Shown here piece after piece: positions 12,211 through 22,873 of a stretch of DNA of 64,000 bases. Source of the DNA: Chaenocephalus aceratus (lineage: Eukaryota > Chordata > Actinopteri > Perciformes > Channichthyidae); the NCBI GenBank assembly GCA_023974075.1, contig JAMFTG010000141.1, positions 233,252-297,251 on the forward strand, given 5' to 3'. The notes under the pieces are model-generated. The model was not told the DNA's origin. It searched no databases and saw only the letters and a program-made list of their open reading frames with translations. Made by a program: the position numbers and the translations under genes. Numbering within the stretch: the stretch's first letter is position 1; each line of letters begins with the position of its first letter.

Positions 12211-13194
12211 CTGCACACGGCCAAAGCAGCCTCCCTCTCCTCTGCCATCATCCTGTTGGACCTGTCTGCTGCATTCGACACGGTGAATCATCAGATCCTC
12301 CTTCGCACTCTCCAAGAACTTGGAGTATCAGGCTCTGCACTTTCCCTCCTCACCTCATACCTCAAAGACCGCACCTACAGGGTAACTTGGAGAGGGTTCG
12401 AGTCCGACCCTTGTCAATTAACTACAGGGGTCCCTCAGGGCTCTGTCCTTGGTCCTCTCCTCTTCTCCCTGTACACAAACTCGCTCGGATCAGTCATTAG
12501 CCCGCATGGTTTTTCATACCACTGCTACGCTGACGACACCCAACTAATTCTGTCCTTTCCCCGCTCAGAGACCCAGGTCGTCGCACGCATCTCTGCTTGT
12601 CTAGCTGACATCTCTCAGTGGATGTCCGCTCATCACCTCAAGCTCATCACCTCTGTTGTTTCCCCGACTCAGACTGCAAGGAATCTGGGTGTGATCCTAG
12701 ATAACAACCTGTCCTTCACTGCAAACATCGCTGCTACAACCCGCTGCTGCAGATACACGCTTTACAGCATCAGGAGGATGCGTCCCCAGCTGACCCAGAA
12801 AGCCACGCAGGTTCTGGTCCAGGCTCTTGTCATCTCACGCCTAGACTACTGCAACTCCCTCCTGGCTGGTCTACCTGCATGTGCCATCCCACCTCTGCAG
12901 CTCACCCAGAATGCAGCGGCTCGTCTGGTCTTTAACCTTCCTAAATTCTCCCACACCACGCCACTCCTCCGCTCCCTCCACTGGCTTCCGGTAACTGCTA
13001 GAATCCACTTCAAGACAATGGTACTTGCGTACCATGCTGCGAATGGATCTGGCCCTTCCTACATCCGGGACATGGTTAAACCGTACACCCCAGCACGTGC
13101 ACTCCGCTCTGCATCAACCAAACGGCTCGCTGCACCCTCGCTGCGAGGGGGACCCAAGTTCCCATCAGCAAAAACACGTGGGTTTGCTATCCTG
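12211..13194 (+). pseudogene. L2-clade LINE reverse transcriptase fragment
   Basis: The frame is open for about 328 codons and encodes the palm part of a non-LTR reverse transcriptase. It starts at LLDLSAAFDTVNH (motif A), followed by TTGVPQGSVLGPLLFSLYTN and YHCYADDTQL (catalytic YADD-type motif). It then shows the L2-like tail LDYCNSLLAGLP, HWLPVTARI and SLRGGPKFPS. Between HHLKLI and TSVVSPTQTARNLG the usual family linker is missing, which suggests an in-frame internal deletion of a few dozen codons. Upstream reverse-transcriptase motifs, the endonuclease and the conserved C-terminal end are absent. Similarity fades after about 13190. It is a 5'-truncated copy in the sense orientation of khdrbs3. 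A functional protein is not expected. Confidence 0.9.
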
Positions 13195-13560
13195 GTGACA
13201 GAACGAGATCAAAAAAGCAGAGCAGAGATATATCAACTTCATGAAAGCCCGTACTTTATCTGCACACAATAACGAGGACAGACGGCTGTGTGAAAACAAA
13301 AGCAATCCGTTAACCCAGACAGCTGCCGTGGAAAGACTTGTCAGGATCGTCCGTTTGCAGACTCGTACGTTTTCAATAACCCACATACATATTTCCTGTC
13401 TGTCTGTTTTTGTAACTTTCCAGCATCAAACCTCATTACGTAACTCGCTCTGCAGTAAATCCTTTTTTCGAAACACATCAAATAAGATAAATGTTGCTGA
13501 CGGTGACGGGTCGCTTCCCTCGACGGCTGATATATGAAACTGTTGTTTTTCTGCCATCAG

Positions 13561-13707
13561 GAAGAAGAGCTACGGCAAAGCAACGAAGGCAAATATAACC
13601 ATCTGAACGAAGACCTGCACGTCCTCATCGAGGTGTTCGCCCCCCCCGCCGAGGCCTACGCCAGGATGGGTCACGCTCTGGAGGAGATCAAGAAGTTTCT
13701 TATACCG
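13561..13707 (+). CDS. khdrbs3: KHDRBS3 internal exon: C-terminal KH helix and QUA2 start
   Basis: This 147-nt, 49-codon exon is phase 0 at both ends. It follows TGCCATCAG (acceptor ending 13560) and precedes GTATGT at 13708. It opens with [20 protein letters not shown] and contains [20 protein letters not shown] and EEIKKFLIP. This completes the KH fold and leads into QUA2. Ala-Glu-Ala-Tyr-Ala-Arg-Met-Gly and the ending FLIP fit KHDRBS3. KHDRBS2 typically has GEAYSRM and FLVP at these places (from memory of the family). Together with the exon at 509 and the next one it forms the RNA-binding module. Spacing to the next exon is about 2.0 kb. Confidence 0.95.
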
Positions 13708-13721
13708 GTATGTTCCCTTTG

Positions 13722-13723
13722 TT

Positions 13724-13755
<32 letters not shown>
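13722..13755. repeat. (CA)n microsatellite after the splice donor
   Basis: About 17 CA units begin 14 bp after the donor GTATGT. CA repeats close to a 5' splice site can bind hnRNP L. Any effect here is inference. Confidence 0.9.
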
Positions 13756-13757
<2 letters not shown>

Positions 13758-13869
13758 TCTCTAGCTTTCAATCTCCTCCACCTGAGTCTTTTCCCAGCTG
13801 CTCGGTTGAATCACTTTCAGCTTGTCCATGAGTGAAGTGTTGGAGCGAGTGTGTGAAAAGCATCTGGTG

Positions 13870-15162
13870 TGGCCCAATTCCAAACTGAACCCTACACACT
13901 CCTACTGCAAGACGAAGTAAACACACTCTTAGCCGAATGTTGTTTTTTCATTCAAGGTGAAGGGTGGAAACACAGCTTCTCCTTCTTCTCCTGCAGAAAC
14001 AGGAACCGTCGTAACTTTTGGTATCAATGTTTTAACTAAAATATTCTTTTAATTATTCTTCTGCGGCAAGACACAGTCCCTTTGAATATACAAATCTTTA
14101 CAAGGAAAGGAACGGGTCCACAGTTTCCAGACTGGATACAGGTTTATTTGAAGCAAGAAAAAAAGGACCAATGCAGACATCCTGGAGAAGGTTTAATAAC
14201 TTCCTGTTGGAGGGGTTTCACAACTTCCTATTTGAGGGTAATCACTTCCTGTTTGATGCATTAATTACTTCCTGTTGTAGGGTTTAATAACGTCCTTTTA
14301 TAGGATTTGATCACTTCCTGTTAGATGGTTTAATAACTTCCTGTTATAGGATTTGATCACTTCCTGTTAGATGGTTTAATAACTTCCTGTTATGGGGTTT
14401 CATTACTTCCTGTTGGAGGGTTTCATAACTTATTTTTGGAGGATTTTTTTTACTTCCTGTTAGAGGGTTTCATCACTTCCTGTTCTACTGTTTAATAACT
14501 TCCTGTTGGAGGGTTTAATAACTTCCTGTTGGAGGGTTTCATCACTTCCTGTTGGAGGGTTTAATAACTTCCTGTTGGAGGGTTTCATCACTTCCTGTTG
14601 GAGGGTTTAATAACTTCCTGTTGGAGGGTTTCATCACTTCCTGTTGGAGGGTTTAATAACTTCCTGTTGGAGGGTTTCATCACTTCCTGTTCTACTGTTT
14701 AATAACTTCCTGTTGGAGGGTTGAATGACTTCCTGTTGGAGGGTTTAATAACTTCCTGTTGGAGGGTTTCATCACTTCCTGTTCTACTGTTTAATAACTT
14801 CCTGTTGGAGGGTTTCATCACTTCCTGTTCTACTGTTTAATAACTTCCTGTTGGAGGGTTTCATCACTTCCTGTTAGATGGTTAAATAACTTCCTGTTGG
14901 AGGGTTTAATAACTTCCTGTTGGAGGGTTTAATAACTTCCTGTTGGAGGGTTTATTAACTTCCTGTTGGAGGGTTTAATAACTTCCTGTTGGAGGGTTTA
15001 ATAACTTCCTTTTTGAAGGTTGACTGACTTCCTGTTGAACATTTTAACAACATCCACACTCCAGTAGTTGGTTAGGAACGGCGCTTCATGTGGCGGACCC
15101 TCCACCCAGACGTGAAATCGTAGTTAAAGTGGGTTAGGGTGTAGGGGATTGGAACTGGGCCA
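13870..15162. mobile_element. MITE with TGGCCCAATTCC termini containing a 23-bp array
   Basis: The left end TGGCCCAATTCCAAAC with ACCCTACAC is mirrored at the right by GTGTAGGGGATTGGAACTGGGCCA, in imperfect inverted form. Sequence resembling the left end recurs inside the element at 22874-24631 (TGGCCCAATCCCAAAC at about 22932). I did not find a convincing target duplication. Confidence 0.7.
14190..15045. repeat. 23-bp minisatellite (about 37 units) with ETS-like cores
   Basis: Units read approximately ACTTCCTGTTGGAGGGTTTA plus ATA. Variants include TTTCATC for TTTAATA and CTACTG for GGAGGG. Each unit carries ACTTCCTGT, which on the minus strand is ACAGGAAGT, the consensus-like core for ETS factors. 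Confidence 0.93.
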
Positions 15163-15738
15163 GTGTGTGATCCTGAATGGGAAGTCGTGGGTACTACAGG
15201 AATAAAAGAGCACAGGGAGGGATTTCCGGGAGCGCCAAACTCTCCGTGGCAGCTGCATGGCGCTTATTTACTCTTCCTCCATTCATTATGGATGATCTCT
15301 GCAATGCTCTGAGCTGTGATGATTTACAACTCACCATTAATTATCAGCAAACCACCACCACCACCCTGCATGTAACCTCTTCCCACTCCTTTCATAAAGC
15401 ACATGTATTGACAGAGCACACACATGACAATCATATCAAGCGTTTTATGATTAGAGACTTATTCCCATGTTAATTATGCATCTTAATTCTGTGGCAAAGA
15501 AACAACTGTGTGAGAAGATAAAGGCAAAATGCGGTCCCGAGGATTTATCAGCGGGAGATCTGAAGTGTGTTGCTGCCTCGGGAACGGCGGCCATGGCAGT
15601 TCTGTAATGTGCATTAATTAGATATTGCCGGGGCTGTAGCCCTGGAGATAAAGGAGGGAATTGAATCCCGTGTAATTGAAAGCGGCTCTGTTCCCGTTTG
15701 TGTGTGTGGGGGTGAACACGCTGCCTCTCTGTGTGCAG

Positions 15739-15878
15739 GATTACAACGATGAGATAAGACAGGCCCAGCTGCAGGAGCTCACGTTCCTGAACGGAGGCTC
15801 GGAGGACGCCAAGGTGCCGTCGGTGAGGGGGAAGGCAGCGGTGCGAGCCAGAGGGACGCCTGTTCCAGGTCTTCCCAG
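15739..15878 (+). CDS. khdrbs3: KHDRBS3 internal exon: QUA2 tail and start of the RG region
   Basis: This 140-nt exon starts in phase 0 and ends in phase 2 (AG of an Arg codon). It follows GTGTGCAG and precedes GTAACTCG at 15879. It encodes [20 protein letters not shown], then [20 protein letters not shown] and PVPGLP. The first part is the conserved QUA2 segment of the STAR domain. NGGSE..VPxVRGK..xRxRG is the pattern of KHDRBS3, whereas KHDRBS2 has a shorter SEDSGRGRG-type sequence here. The split Arg codon is completed by the first base of the exon at 34068. The following intron is about 18 kb and starts with a pyrimidine-rich 37-bp array only about 46 bp beyond the donor. Confidence 0.94.
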
Positions 15879-15924
15879 GTAACTCGCATTCAAGATGCAA
15901 GGCTGTTGGTGTCATGTGTGCATC

Positions 15925-16276
15925 GCTGCATCAACATGTGTCCCCTCTTCTTCATGTCTCTTCTACATCAACATGTGTCCCCTCTTCTTCATGTCTCTTC
16001 TACATCAACATGTGTCCCCTCTTCTTCATGTCTCTTCTACATCAACATGTGTCCCCTCTTCTTCATGTCTCTTCTACATCAACATGTGTCCCCTCTTCTT
16101 CATGTCTCTTCTACATCAACATGTGTCCCCTCTTCTTCATGTCTCTTCTACATCAACATGTGTCCCCTCTTCTTCATGTCTCTTCTACATCAACATGTGT
16201 CCCCTCTTCTTCATGTCTCTTCTACATCAACATGTGTCCCCTCTTCTTCATGTCTCTTCTACATCAACATGTGTCC
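15925..16276. repeat. 37-bp pyrimidine-rich minisatellite, array 1 (about 9-10 units)
   Basis: Units contain CATCAACATGTGTCCCCTCT and TCTTCATGTCTCTTCTA. The period is 37 bp. All three frames are open, which produces spurious frames of about 130-155 codons. The same unit forms the larger array at 60070-62037. The array begins about 46 bp downstream of the donor at 15879. Confidence 0.96.
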
Positions 16277-17005
16277 CCCTCGGCTGCGGGGGGGGCGCCA
16301 GGCCTCAGATGATTTGAGGCCAATTATCATATTTAGACTTTTTTTACTCAGTGTATTTTTTTACATATTGTAAGGCAATACATGATTATCTTTAAAAGCC
16401 TTGTCTCTACATTACAATAAAATATAAAAACATAGATTAATTAATTTGAATAACAATTCAAGTTAGTATTAAAGGCATAAAAAGACAGAAATGTATAATT
16501 CTTTCTTTGATGGAAATGTTTCTTCAGCCGTTAAGTGTCCAAACCGGGCTTTTCTGGATAAGCGCATGTTTAAAACATAGTCATTGTCCACGCCGGCTTC
16601 AGTTGGATGATTTGTCAGTTGCTCCGATCAGATCGGTCTCCTCCATTTAGTAGATTATTTACGACTTTTGAATCCACATAAACACATCGGCAAAATCCGG
16701 CTGACTTTGAGCGTGTTTTAAACAGTTTAATCCCTTTGTGAATTGTTTCCACTTCCGCCGTCCTTTCATTTCTCCATACAGCGGGAATCCAGATGAATTA
16801 ATCCTGAGTCCAATAGCCATCAAAGTCGCTCCAATAGTGCTCCTCGATTACGCTTTCATCCTCCTTTAACAACACACTTCACATTCACCCAGTTTGTGAC
16901 GGTAGTTGTAGCTTTTTGAGACTTTTAAACGATTACCGCTGTTGCGCAACTTCCAACAGGAGTCATTTGGGGGGGGGGCTCTTGGGAAAAAAGTTTGGGA
17001 ACCCC
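16277..17005. mobile_element. Probable hAT-derived segment, right terminus visible
   Basis: The segment interrupts the repeat family right after the 37-bp array. It ends AAAGTTTGGGAACCCCTG at about 17007, which is the inverse of the common hAT start CAGGGGTTCCCAAACTTT. No matching left terminus or target duplication was seen, so it may be truncated. Confidence 0.5.
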
Positions 17006-17009
17006 TGGT

Positions 17010-17179
17010 CTAAAGTAACAGGCAGAGAATCAGCACTGTGGAAACAGGGCTGAAACAGAGGGGATTATGGGTAATGCTGCAATGATCTGTTTGGTGTGTC
17101 AGCCAATCAGAGACAGGCTCTGTATATATCTGAGAGCTGTGATATACTGATGAGAAACCGTATAATAGGGACCTTTAAG
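17010..17179. repeat. Right part of the TTAAAGGTCCC element family
   Basis: It shares TTATGGGTAATGCTGCAATG and CAGCCAATCAGAGACAGGCT with 29998-30060 and 62358-62412, and ends ATAATAGGGACCTTTAA. In the copy at 60048-62468 this part follows the 37-bp array, so 15925-17179 is probably a damaged copy of that element. Confidence 0.8.
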
Positions 17180-17280
17180 TCGCAGCTCCTCCAACAGTGC
17201 AGCGCAGAACAACACACACATAGTGCAAAGAGTCAATACACATGTAATTGGATTATACTATATGAACCTGCCTATAAATG

Positions 17281-17351
17281 TGTGTGTGTGAGTTGCGGTG
17301 TGTATGAGAGTTGCTGTGTGTGTGAGTTGCTGTGTGTGTGTGTAAGAGTTG

Positions 17352-17403
<52 letters not shown>
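17281..17403. repeat. (GT)n microsatellite with interruptions
   Basis: GT runs are interrupted by GAGTTGCTGTG-type segments, then about 25 or more uninterrupted units follow to 17403. Confidence 0.92.
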
Positions 17404-17406
<3 letters not shown>

Positions 17407-17600
17407 GTCAAACGGAGCCTAAAGGCTCCACAATGATCGATAACAGTGAATGGATGGTCAAAGTAAGGCACAGATAAACAGAACCACACGCAGCCTGGTT
17501 AGTGCTGCCTGACTTTATAAAGTGTGTTTATAGGCACACTGCTTGTAGGCAGGCTGACAGTCGACCCGTGTTCAGGGGAGGTGGGTTTAGTTTCCTGCAC

Positions 17601-17804
17601 GCCTCGACGTAAGAGAGACGTAAGCGACGTCGCCTCTTAGCTCCGAAGCTCTTGCCTCTAGACCGACAATTTTTTGGAGCTGGAAATGAAGCGGATTGCG
17701 GAGCTAAGAGCCGGCGCCGCTGCGGTGTGAACAGGAAAACCCGGCGCTTTTCAGCTCCAGCTCCGAGCCGGAGCTGAAAAGGCGCTGGTGTGAAAGGGGC
17801 ATGA
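17601..17804. repeat. Partial copy of the GGTGTGAAAGGGG element family
   Basis: It is collinear with 40358-40555: CCTCGACGTAAGAGAGAC, GAAGCTCTTGCCTCTAGACC, then GGAGCTGAAAAGGCGCTGG and TGTGAAAGGGGCATGAG. Only the right half of the element seen at 39983-40552 is present. Confidence 0.82.
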
Positions 17805-17886
17805 GTCAGGACAGGCAGCCGGTAAGAGCAGATCAACATGTTGTGTAAGAGCTCCGCAGAGCCGCTGATGTTGTGTTTGGATTGTT

Positions 17887-17888
<2 letters not shown>

Positions 17889-17929
<41 letters not shown>
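17889..17929. repeat. (GT)n microsatellite
   Basis: About 20 perfect GT units. Confidence 0.95.
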
Positions 17930-17930
<1 letters not shown>

Positions 17931-18021
17931 ACGTGTCTCGTCAAAACTCTGCGCAGCATTGCTCAGAGAGTCGGTTCCAGTGTGGTGCGCTGGTTGTGGG
18001 GGGCGTTCTGTGCTGTTGGTT

Positions 18022-18198
18022 ATCTTCGGAGGGTTAGGTGGGAGAGAGTCCCTTTCAAGTGGGGAGCCTGCAAAAGTGTGTGTGTGGCTGTGTGTGTGGC
18101 TGTGTGTGTGGCTGTGTGTGTGTGTGTGTGTGTGGCTGTGTCTTATCTTCGGAGGGATAGGTGGGAGAGAGTCCCTTTCAAGTGGGGAGTCTGCAAAA
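18022..18198. repeat. 55-bp direct duplication separated by GT-rich sequence
   Basis: The segment beginning TATCTTCGGAGGG and ending GTGGGGAGYCTGCAAAA occurs at 18022-18076 and 18144-18198, with two differences. GT-rich DNA lies between and after the copies. Confidence 0.9.
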
Positions 18199-18213
18199 AA
18201 CCAGTGGAACTTG

Positions 18214-18462
<249 letters not shown>

Positions 18463-18785
18463 ACTTTAGTTCAACTGGGGAAAAGGTATTATTTACAGTT
18501 AATACAAGGAGCTCCTGGAAAGCAGCTGTGAGGAATCCTGCTCCTTGTTCTCCGAGGTAGTGTGTCCTTCGGGCGACGGCGCGTGCACCGATGCCTCTGT
18601 CCGGTAAAGCAACACGAGAAACATTTCATCTGTGCGTGTTGCTTGGTGATTAAAAGATAACGTGTTACAGTTTCCAGGCCACGCTTCTTGGTAGAGATCG
18701 GGACAGAAGCATGAGCTGTACTGCAGTAGGCTTGTCACTGCACATGTTGGATATTTTAATTTGCAGTTACGATGTGCATGTAGTA

Positions 18786-18787
<2 letters not shown>

Positions 18788-18820
<33 letters not shown>
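18788..18820. repeat. (ATT)n microsatellite
   Basis: About ten ATT units. Confidence 0.92.
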
Positions 18821-18821
<1 letters not shown>

Positions 18822-19082
18822 TAATAAGGCTCATCTCATCTCCTACTGATTTTTGAGATGTCTGAGTTCAACAAGACGAACAGGAAATGGAAACTCAGTT
18901 CTATAGAATGTGTATTACTCCTTATGAATGAAAATCTTTATTGTTCCTATTGTTATGAATGCAACAGCAGGCCATTTAACTTCCTGATGGATGCATAACA
19001 CATTACTAAAAAGAAGCCACCACATGTGTGTGTGTTGGTCAAAGCAGCAGGAAGTCATGAGTAAATAAGGGGAAGGCCTTAA

Positions 19083-19584
19083 AGGTCCCGTGTCACGGCC
19101 ATTTCTACTGATCATAATTCCATAGTTGAGGTCGACTAGAATAGATTTATATTGTTCACTGTTCCAAACTCACATTGGTTTCTCAGCATCTCTGTATAGT
19201 CTGTGTATTCACTCTCTGTCCTAAACGGCGTGTTGGAGCTCCTCCCCCCCCCGTCTGCGAGACACAGAGAAACCCAGCTCGAACACACACACACACACAC
19301 ACCCGCAGCCTGGCTGTGAGCTTGTGTGTATATGCATAACGTAACGGCTCCACGGATTGGTCCATTTGGGTGTGCACACGTCACAGAACCCAGGAAGCAA
19401 ACAATGGAACAAGAGAAATGTCCACCGAGGCGTTCTGGGGCAGCAGACAGGTCTTCTCTGTGTTAGAGCTGTACTCGCTACAGGGTGCACTTTGAGGGTT
19501 TGTGACTGCAGACCGGTCACATGCAGAACAACCTTCATAGCAACAAGGGGACGGTGATAACCGGAAGAGCACGACACGGGACCT
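19083..19584. mobile_element. MITE with AGGTCCCGTGTC termini, TTAA-type flanks
   Basis: The left end TTAAAGGTCCCGTGTC (from 19079) is mirrored by GACACGGGACCTTTAG (to 19588). This gives 12-15 bp perfect inverted termini next to TTAA/TTAG. A TTAA target suggests a piggyBac-like origin, which is inference. No transposase is encoded. Confidence 0.72.
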
Positions 19585-19588
19585 TTAG

Positions 19589-21240
19589 ATAAATGTCTTC
19601 TAAAACCTTTTTTATCCAGCAGTGATTTTGAAACGCATTCATTGTCACGTTCAAAATGAAATTTAAGAAACGCGACATCTCAATACAATGTTGATATGTA
19701 GGGAGAATCTGTACGGACTCTTCAGTATCACATTTTGTTAAAGGTATATTTTAAAAGTGCATTTGTTTTATATAACCGCTGAAGTTCTCTGGATATTTCT
19801 GCTTTGCTTTCTGTCTGTGAGATGTCTCTGATATCAAGGTGTAGTCAGGTTTTTTTCAACCCATTTTGTGGATCCTATAAATCTTATCTTTGCTTATTGT
19901 ATGGCTAGTTTCAGTTGGGCTGCGTGTCGGCAGGACAAGTCTTTGAATAAGTATCATTCGGTTGTGACTATTCCTGAGGTTTTCTTTTTGTGTCGTCGGC
20001 TTTTTTTTTCTGTGGTTCTTGCCATGGCTTCATGTTGAGTATGAATGCATGAAATGAAATGGCACTGTAATTCCTCCCCAGCCCCGTATCTATTCTTTAT
20101 TTTCTGTGTAAGCATTGTCCTTGTATCAAATCAAGTTTTATTTATTTATTTACCTTTTTAAAAACGACTTTTGGTCGAGCCAAAGTGCTGTACATATAAT
20201 ACCTTACAGTGAGGACACTATGCAGCGAATACAACAGCACAGTTTATGCAGAATATCAGTATGTATAGACAGACACTTGTAGTGTTTCACTGTCTTTTTG
20301 TAATATGTGGCTTTGCATATGTACAGTAAAGTAAAGGCATGCTGCTGGAGGACGCACTTTAGCAAACGCTTTAAAAAAAAAAAGCAGAATCTCCAACCTT
20401 TATTTGATAAATACATCCCATGTGTTGGGGCGCGATGTGTCAAATCGGCGGCAGAATAATTGGTGCGAAAACGTTGTTTGCATTTCCTGACTTCTTTGCA
20501 AAATGACGCCTTTATTTTCTCCTGAGAAATAGTGAAAGTATCCGACTCTGCCGGCAGTTTGCGTGCCGTCCCCTGCCAGCAGATAACGGTGTTTCTGACC
20601 CTAATCCCAACCAAGTGGATTTGTTTGCCTTCACTCTGCACCGACAAACAACCCGTTTTATATTCAAGACCCTTTTCTTTTTGTTTAGCTGACTGGCAGA
20701 AAGCACAGGGTACATACAGATATAAAATCCAATAGGACATGCTAGAATAACACAGTCAAACAAAGGATTCCTGTTAAACGCGACGGGTTATATCTCCGTC
20801 TGTTACTCATCATATTCAGCAGCAAATGGCGTCTTTAAGGCCCTGATATTCCGCCTCTGCTGACTGTGTGCAGACCTCAGCAGGAAGTACAGAGAAGAGG
20901 CAGAAACCGTAGATTGGCAGAAAGTACAAACCGAAGCAGTGCTGCATTCATTGAAAGTTGCACTGTTCCCATGGCTGCTTATTTACTGGATGTGCCAGTC
21001 TGTTTCATGCTCTCCAAAGGAAACCACGAGAGCCAAAGCGTCTTCTGCCGGTGGCCGGTCCAGCTTTCTCTGGACGGAGCCGAGAGACAATATCTCACTT
21101 TTCTTTCATGATAACTCGCTCCCAGCCGTTCCTCTTGGCCTTCTCTATTATCCGACTGAAATGATATTCCCTTCATGAATCAGCCACAGTTAGCCACATG
21201 TTCACTTGCCCTCACGGTTATAAGCGCTAATTACTTTGTA
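19589..21240. other. Intronic sequence; LINE-type tail at about 20140-20200
   Basis: A short stretch, TTTATTTATTTACC...CAAAGTGCTGTACA, resembles the tail of dispersed fish retroelements (compare 45591-45645). The rest shows no supported feature. Confidence 0.5.
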
Positions 21241-21248
21241 TGCATTAT

Positions 21249-22790
21249 AGTGTTGTCACGGTACCAACATTTTGCGATTCCGATTATTTTTCGATACTTT
21301 TCTTAAAAAGAGGGAAACAGTCTTAATGTAATTATTGTCTTTATTTCACACCAGAAACATAACACAAACTTTTAAACAATGAGAACAATAAATAAAATAA
21401 ATGACAAGAACTCGTATTAAATAAAATTAATACATTTCTGATGGACAGGCCTCGTGGTGTCCGTAGGCTTGCCCTCACTGTCAGAGATATCGCTCAAATA
21501 CTTCCACATTTCGCTTCTGGCGTCTTTTTTGTCAACAAGCCGAGGCAGTTGCACTCCCACTTGCAGCCATGCTTCTCGTTTTCTCACATGCTCTGGCAGC
21601 TAGTGCGTGCACGAGAGAGGGGAGGGGCTTAGAGCGTGCGAGAGAGGGGAGGGACTTGGAGCGTGCTTGAGGGGGGAGGGACTTAGAGCGTGCTTGAGAG
21701 GGGAGGGACTTGGAGCGTGCTTGAGGGGGGAGGGACTTAGAGCGTGCTTGAGAGGGGCGGGACTTAGAACGTGCTTGAGAGGGGCGGGACTTAGAGCGTG
21801 CTTGAGAGGGGAGGGACTTAGAGCATGCTTGAGAGGGGCGGGACTTAGAGCGTGCTTGAGGGGGGAGGGACTTAGAGCGTGCTTGAGGGGGGAGGGACTT
21901 AGAGCGTGCTTGAGAGGGGCGGGACTTAGAGCGTGCTTGAGGGGGGAGGGACTTAGAGCGTGCTTGAGGGGGGAGGGACTTGGAGCGTGCTTGAGGGGGG
22001 AGGAACTTAGAGCGTGCTTGAGAGGGGAGGGACTTGGAGCGTGCTGGAGGGGGGAGGGACTTAGAGCGTGCTTGAAGGGGGAGGGACTTAGAGCGTGCTT
22101 GAGGGGGGAGGGACTTGGAGCGTGCTTGAGAGAGGAGGGACTTAGAGCATGCTTGAGAGGGGAGGGACTTAGAGCGTGCTTGAGGGGGGAGGGACTTAGA
22201 GCGTGCTTGAGGGGGAGGGACTTAGAGCGTGCTTGAGGGGGAGGGACTTAGAGCGTGCTTGAGGGGGGAGGGACTTGAGCGTGCTGAGGGGGAGGGACTT
22301 AGAGCGTGCTTGAGAGGGGAGGGACTTGGAGCGTGCTGGAGGGGGGAGGGACTTAGAGCGTGCTTGAGAGAGGAGGGACTTAGAGCGTGCTTGAAGGGGG
22401 AGGGACTTAGAGCGTGCTTGAGGGGGGAGGGACTTGGAGCGTGCTTGAGGGGGGAGGGACTTAGAGCGTGCTTGAAGGGGGAGGGACTTAGAGCGTGCTT
22501 GAGGGGGGAGGGACTTGGAGCGTGCTTGAGGGGGGAGGGACTTGGAGCGTGCTTGAGGGGGGAGGGACTTAGAGCGTGCTTGAGAGGGGAGGGACTTAGA
22601 GCGTGCTTGAGAGGGCACGGCTGCAGTGCAGGGAGTGGAAGCAGAGCGCTGAACACACACGGCTCTTATTAAAACAGCACTTTCTCACCGGAGTACTTTT
22701 CCCCCGATACTAATGAAACGGAGGAATCGTAACGTTTAACGGCAGGGTATCGCAGTACCTTTCAAGTATCGGTACACCGTGCAACACTAA
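21249..22790. mobile_element. hAT-type non-autonomous element with a 27-bp GC-rich array
   Basis: The ends AGTGTTGTCACGGTACC and GGTACACCGTGCAACACT are imperfect inverted repeats. TGCATTAT flanks both sides (21241-21248 and 22791-22798), a perfect 8-bp duplication. Between the ends lie AT-rich arms and a large G-rich array. No transposase frame is present. Confidence 0.85.
21602..22617 (+). repeat. 27-bp G-rich minisatellite (about 37 units)
   Basis: Units read GGGAGGGACTTAGAGCGTGC plus TTGAGGG, with GAGAGG/GGGGGG, TTAGAG/TTGGAG and GAGGG/GCGGG variants. The + strand is strongly G-rich, with runs of three to six G in every unit. Long Gly-Glu-Gly-Leu-Arg-Ala-Cys-Leu-Arg frames are artefacts of the 27-bp period. 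Confidence 0.95.
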
Positions 22791-22873
22791 TGCATTATAG
22801 TGCAGGTTATGGACTGGTTAAAGCATTTTATAATTAGACTATGTCGGCTGTCATCGCCATATTCAATATGAAT

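Larger units (their letters stand above)
626..13560 (+). other. khdrbs3: Intron of khdrbs3 (about 12.9 kb)
   Basis: This intron runs from donor GTAACG at 626 to acceptor CCATCAG ending at 13560. It contains a 57-bp minisatellite, a Harbinger-type MITE with a nested hAT, a hAT with a 37-bp array and an L2 fragment. No second gene is visible. Confidence 0.85.
13708..15738 (+). other. khdrbs3: Intron of khdrbs3 (about 2.0 kb)
   Basis: The intron runs from donor GTATGT at 13708 to acceptor GTGTGCAG ending at 15738. Most of it is one MITE with a 23-bp array. The last 570 bp have no recognised feature. Confidence 0.88.

Noticed and set aside
15895..16373. Three overlapping frames of 130-155 codons
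   Set aside because: All three frames are open because the 37-bp pyrimidine-rich unit lacks stops. The same happens at 60081-62124.
21607..22672. Gly-Glu-Gly-Leu-Arg-Ala-Cys-Leu-Arg repeat proteins and their antisense partners
   Set aside because: The 27-bp unit keeps frames open on both strands. It lies within a hAT element, with no transcript signals.
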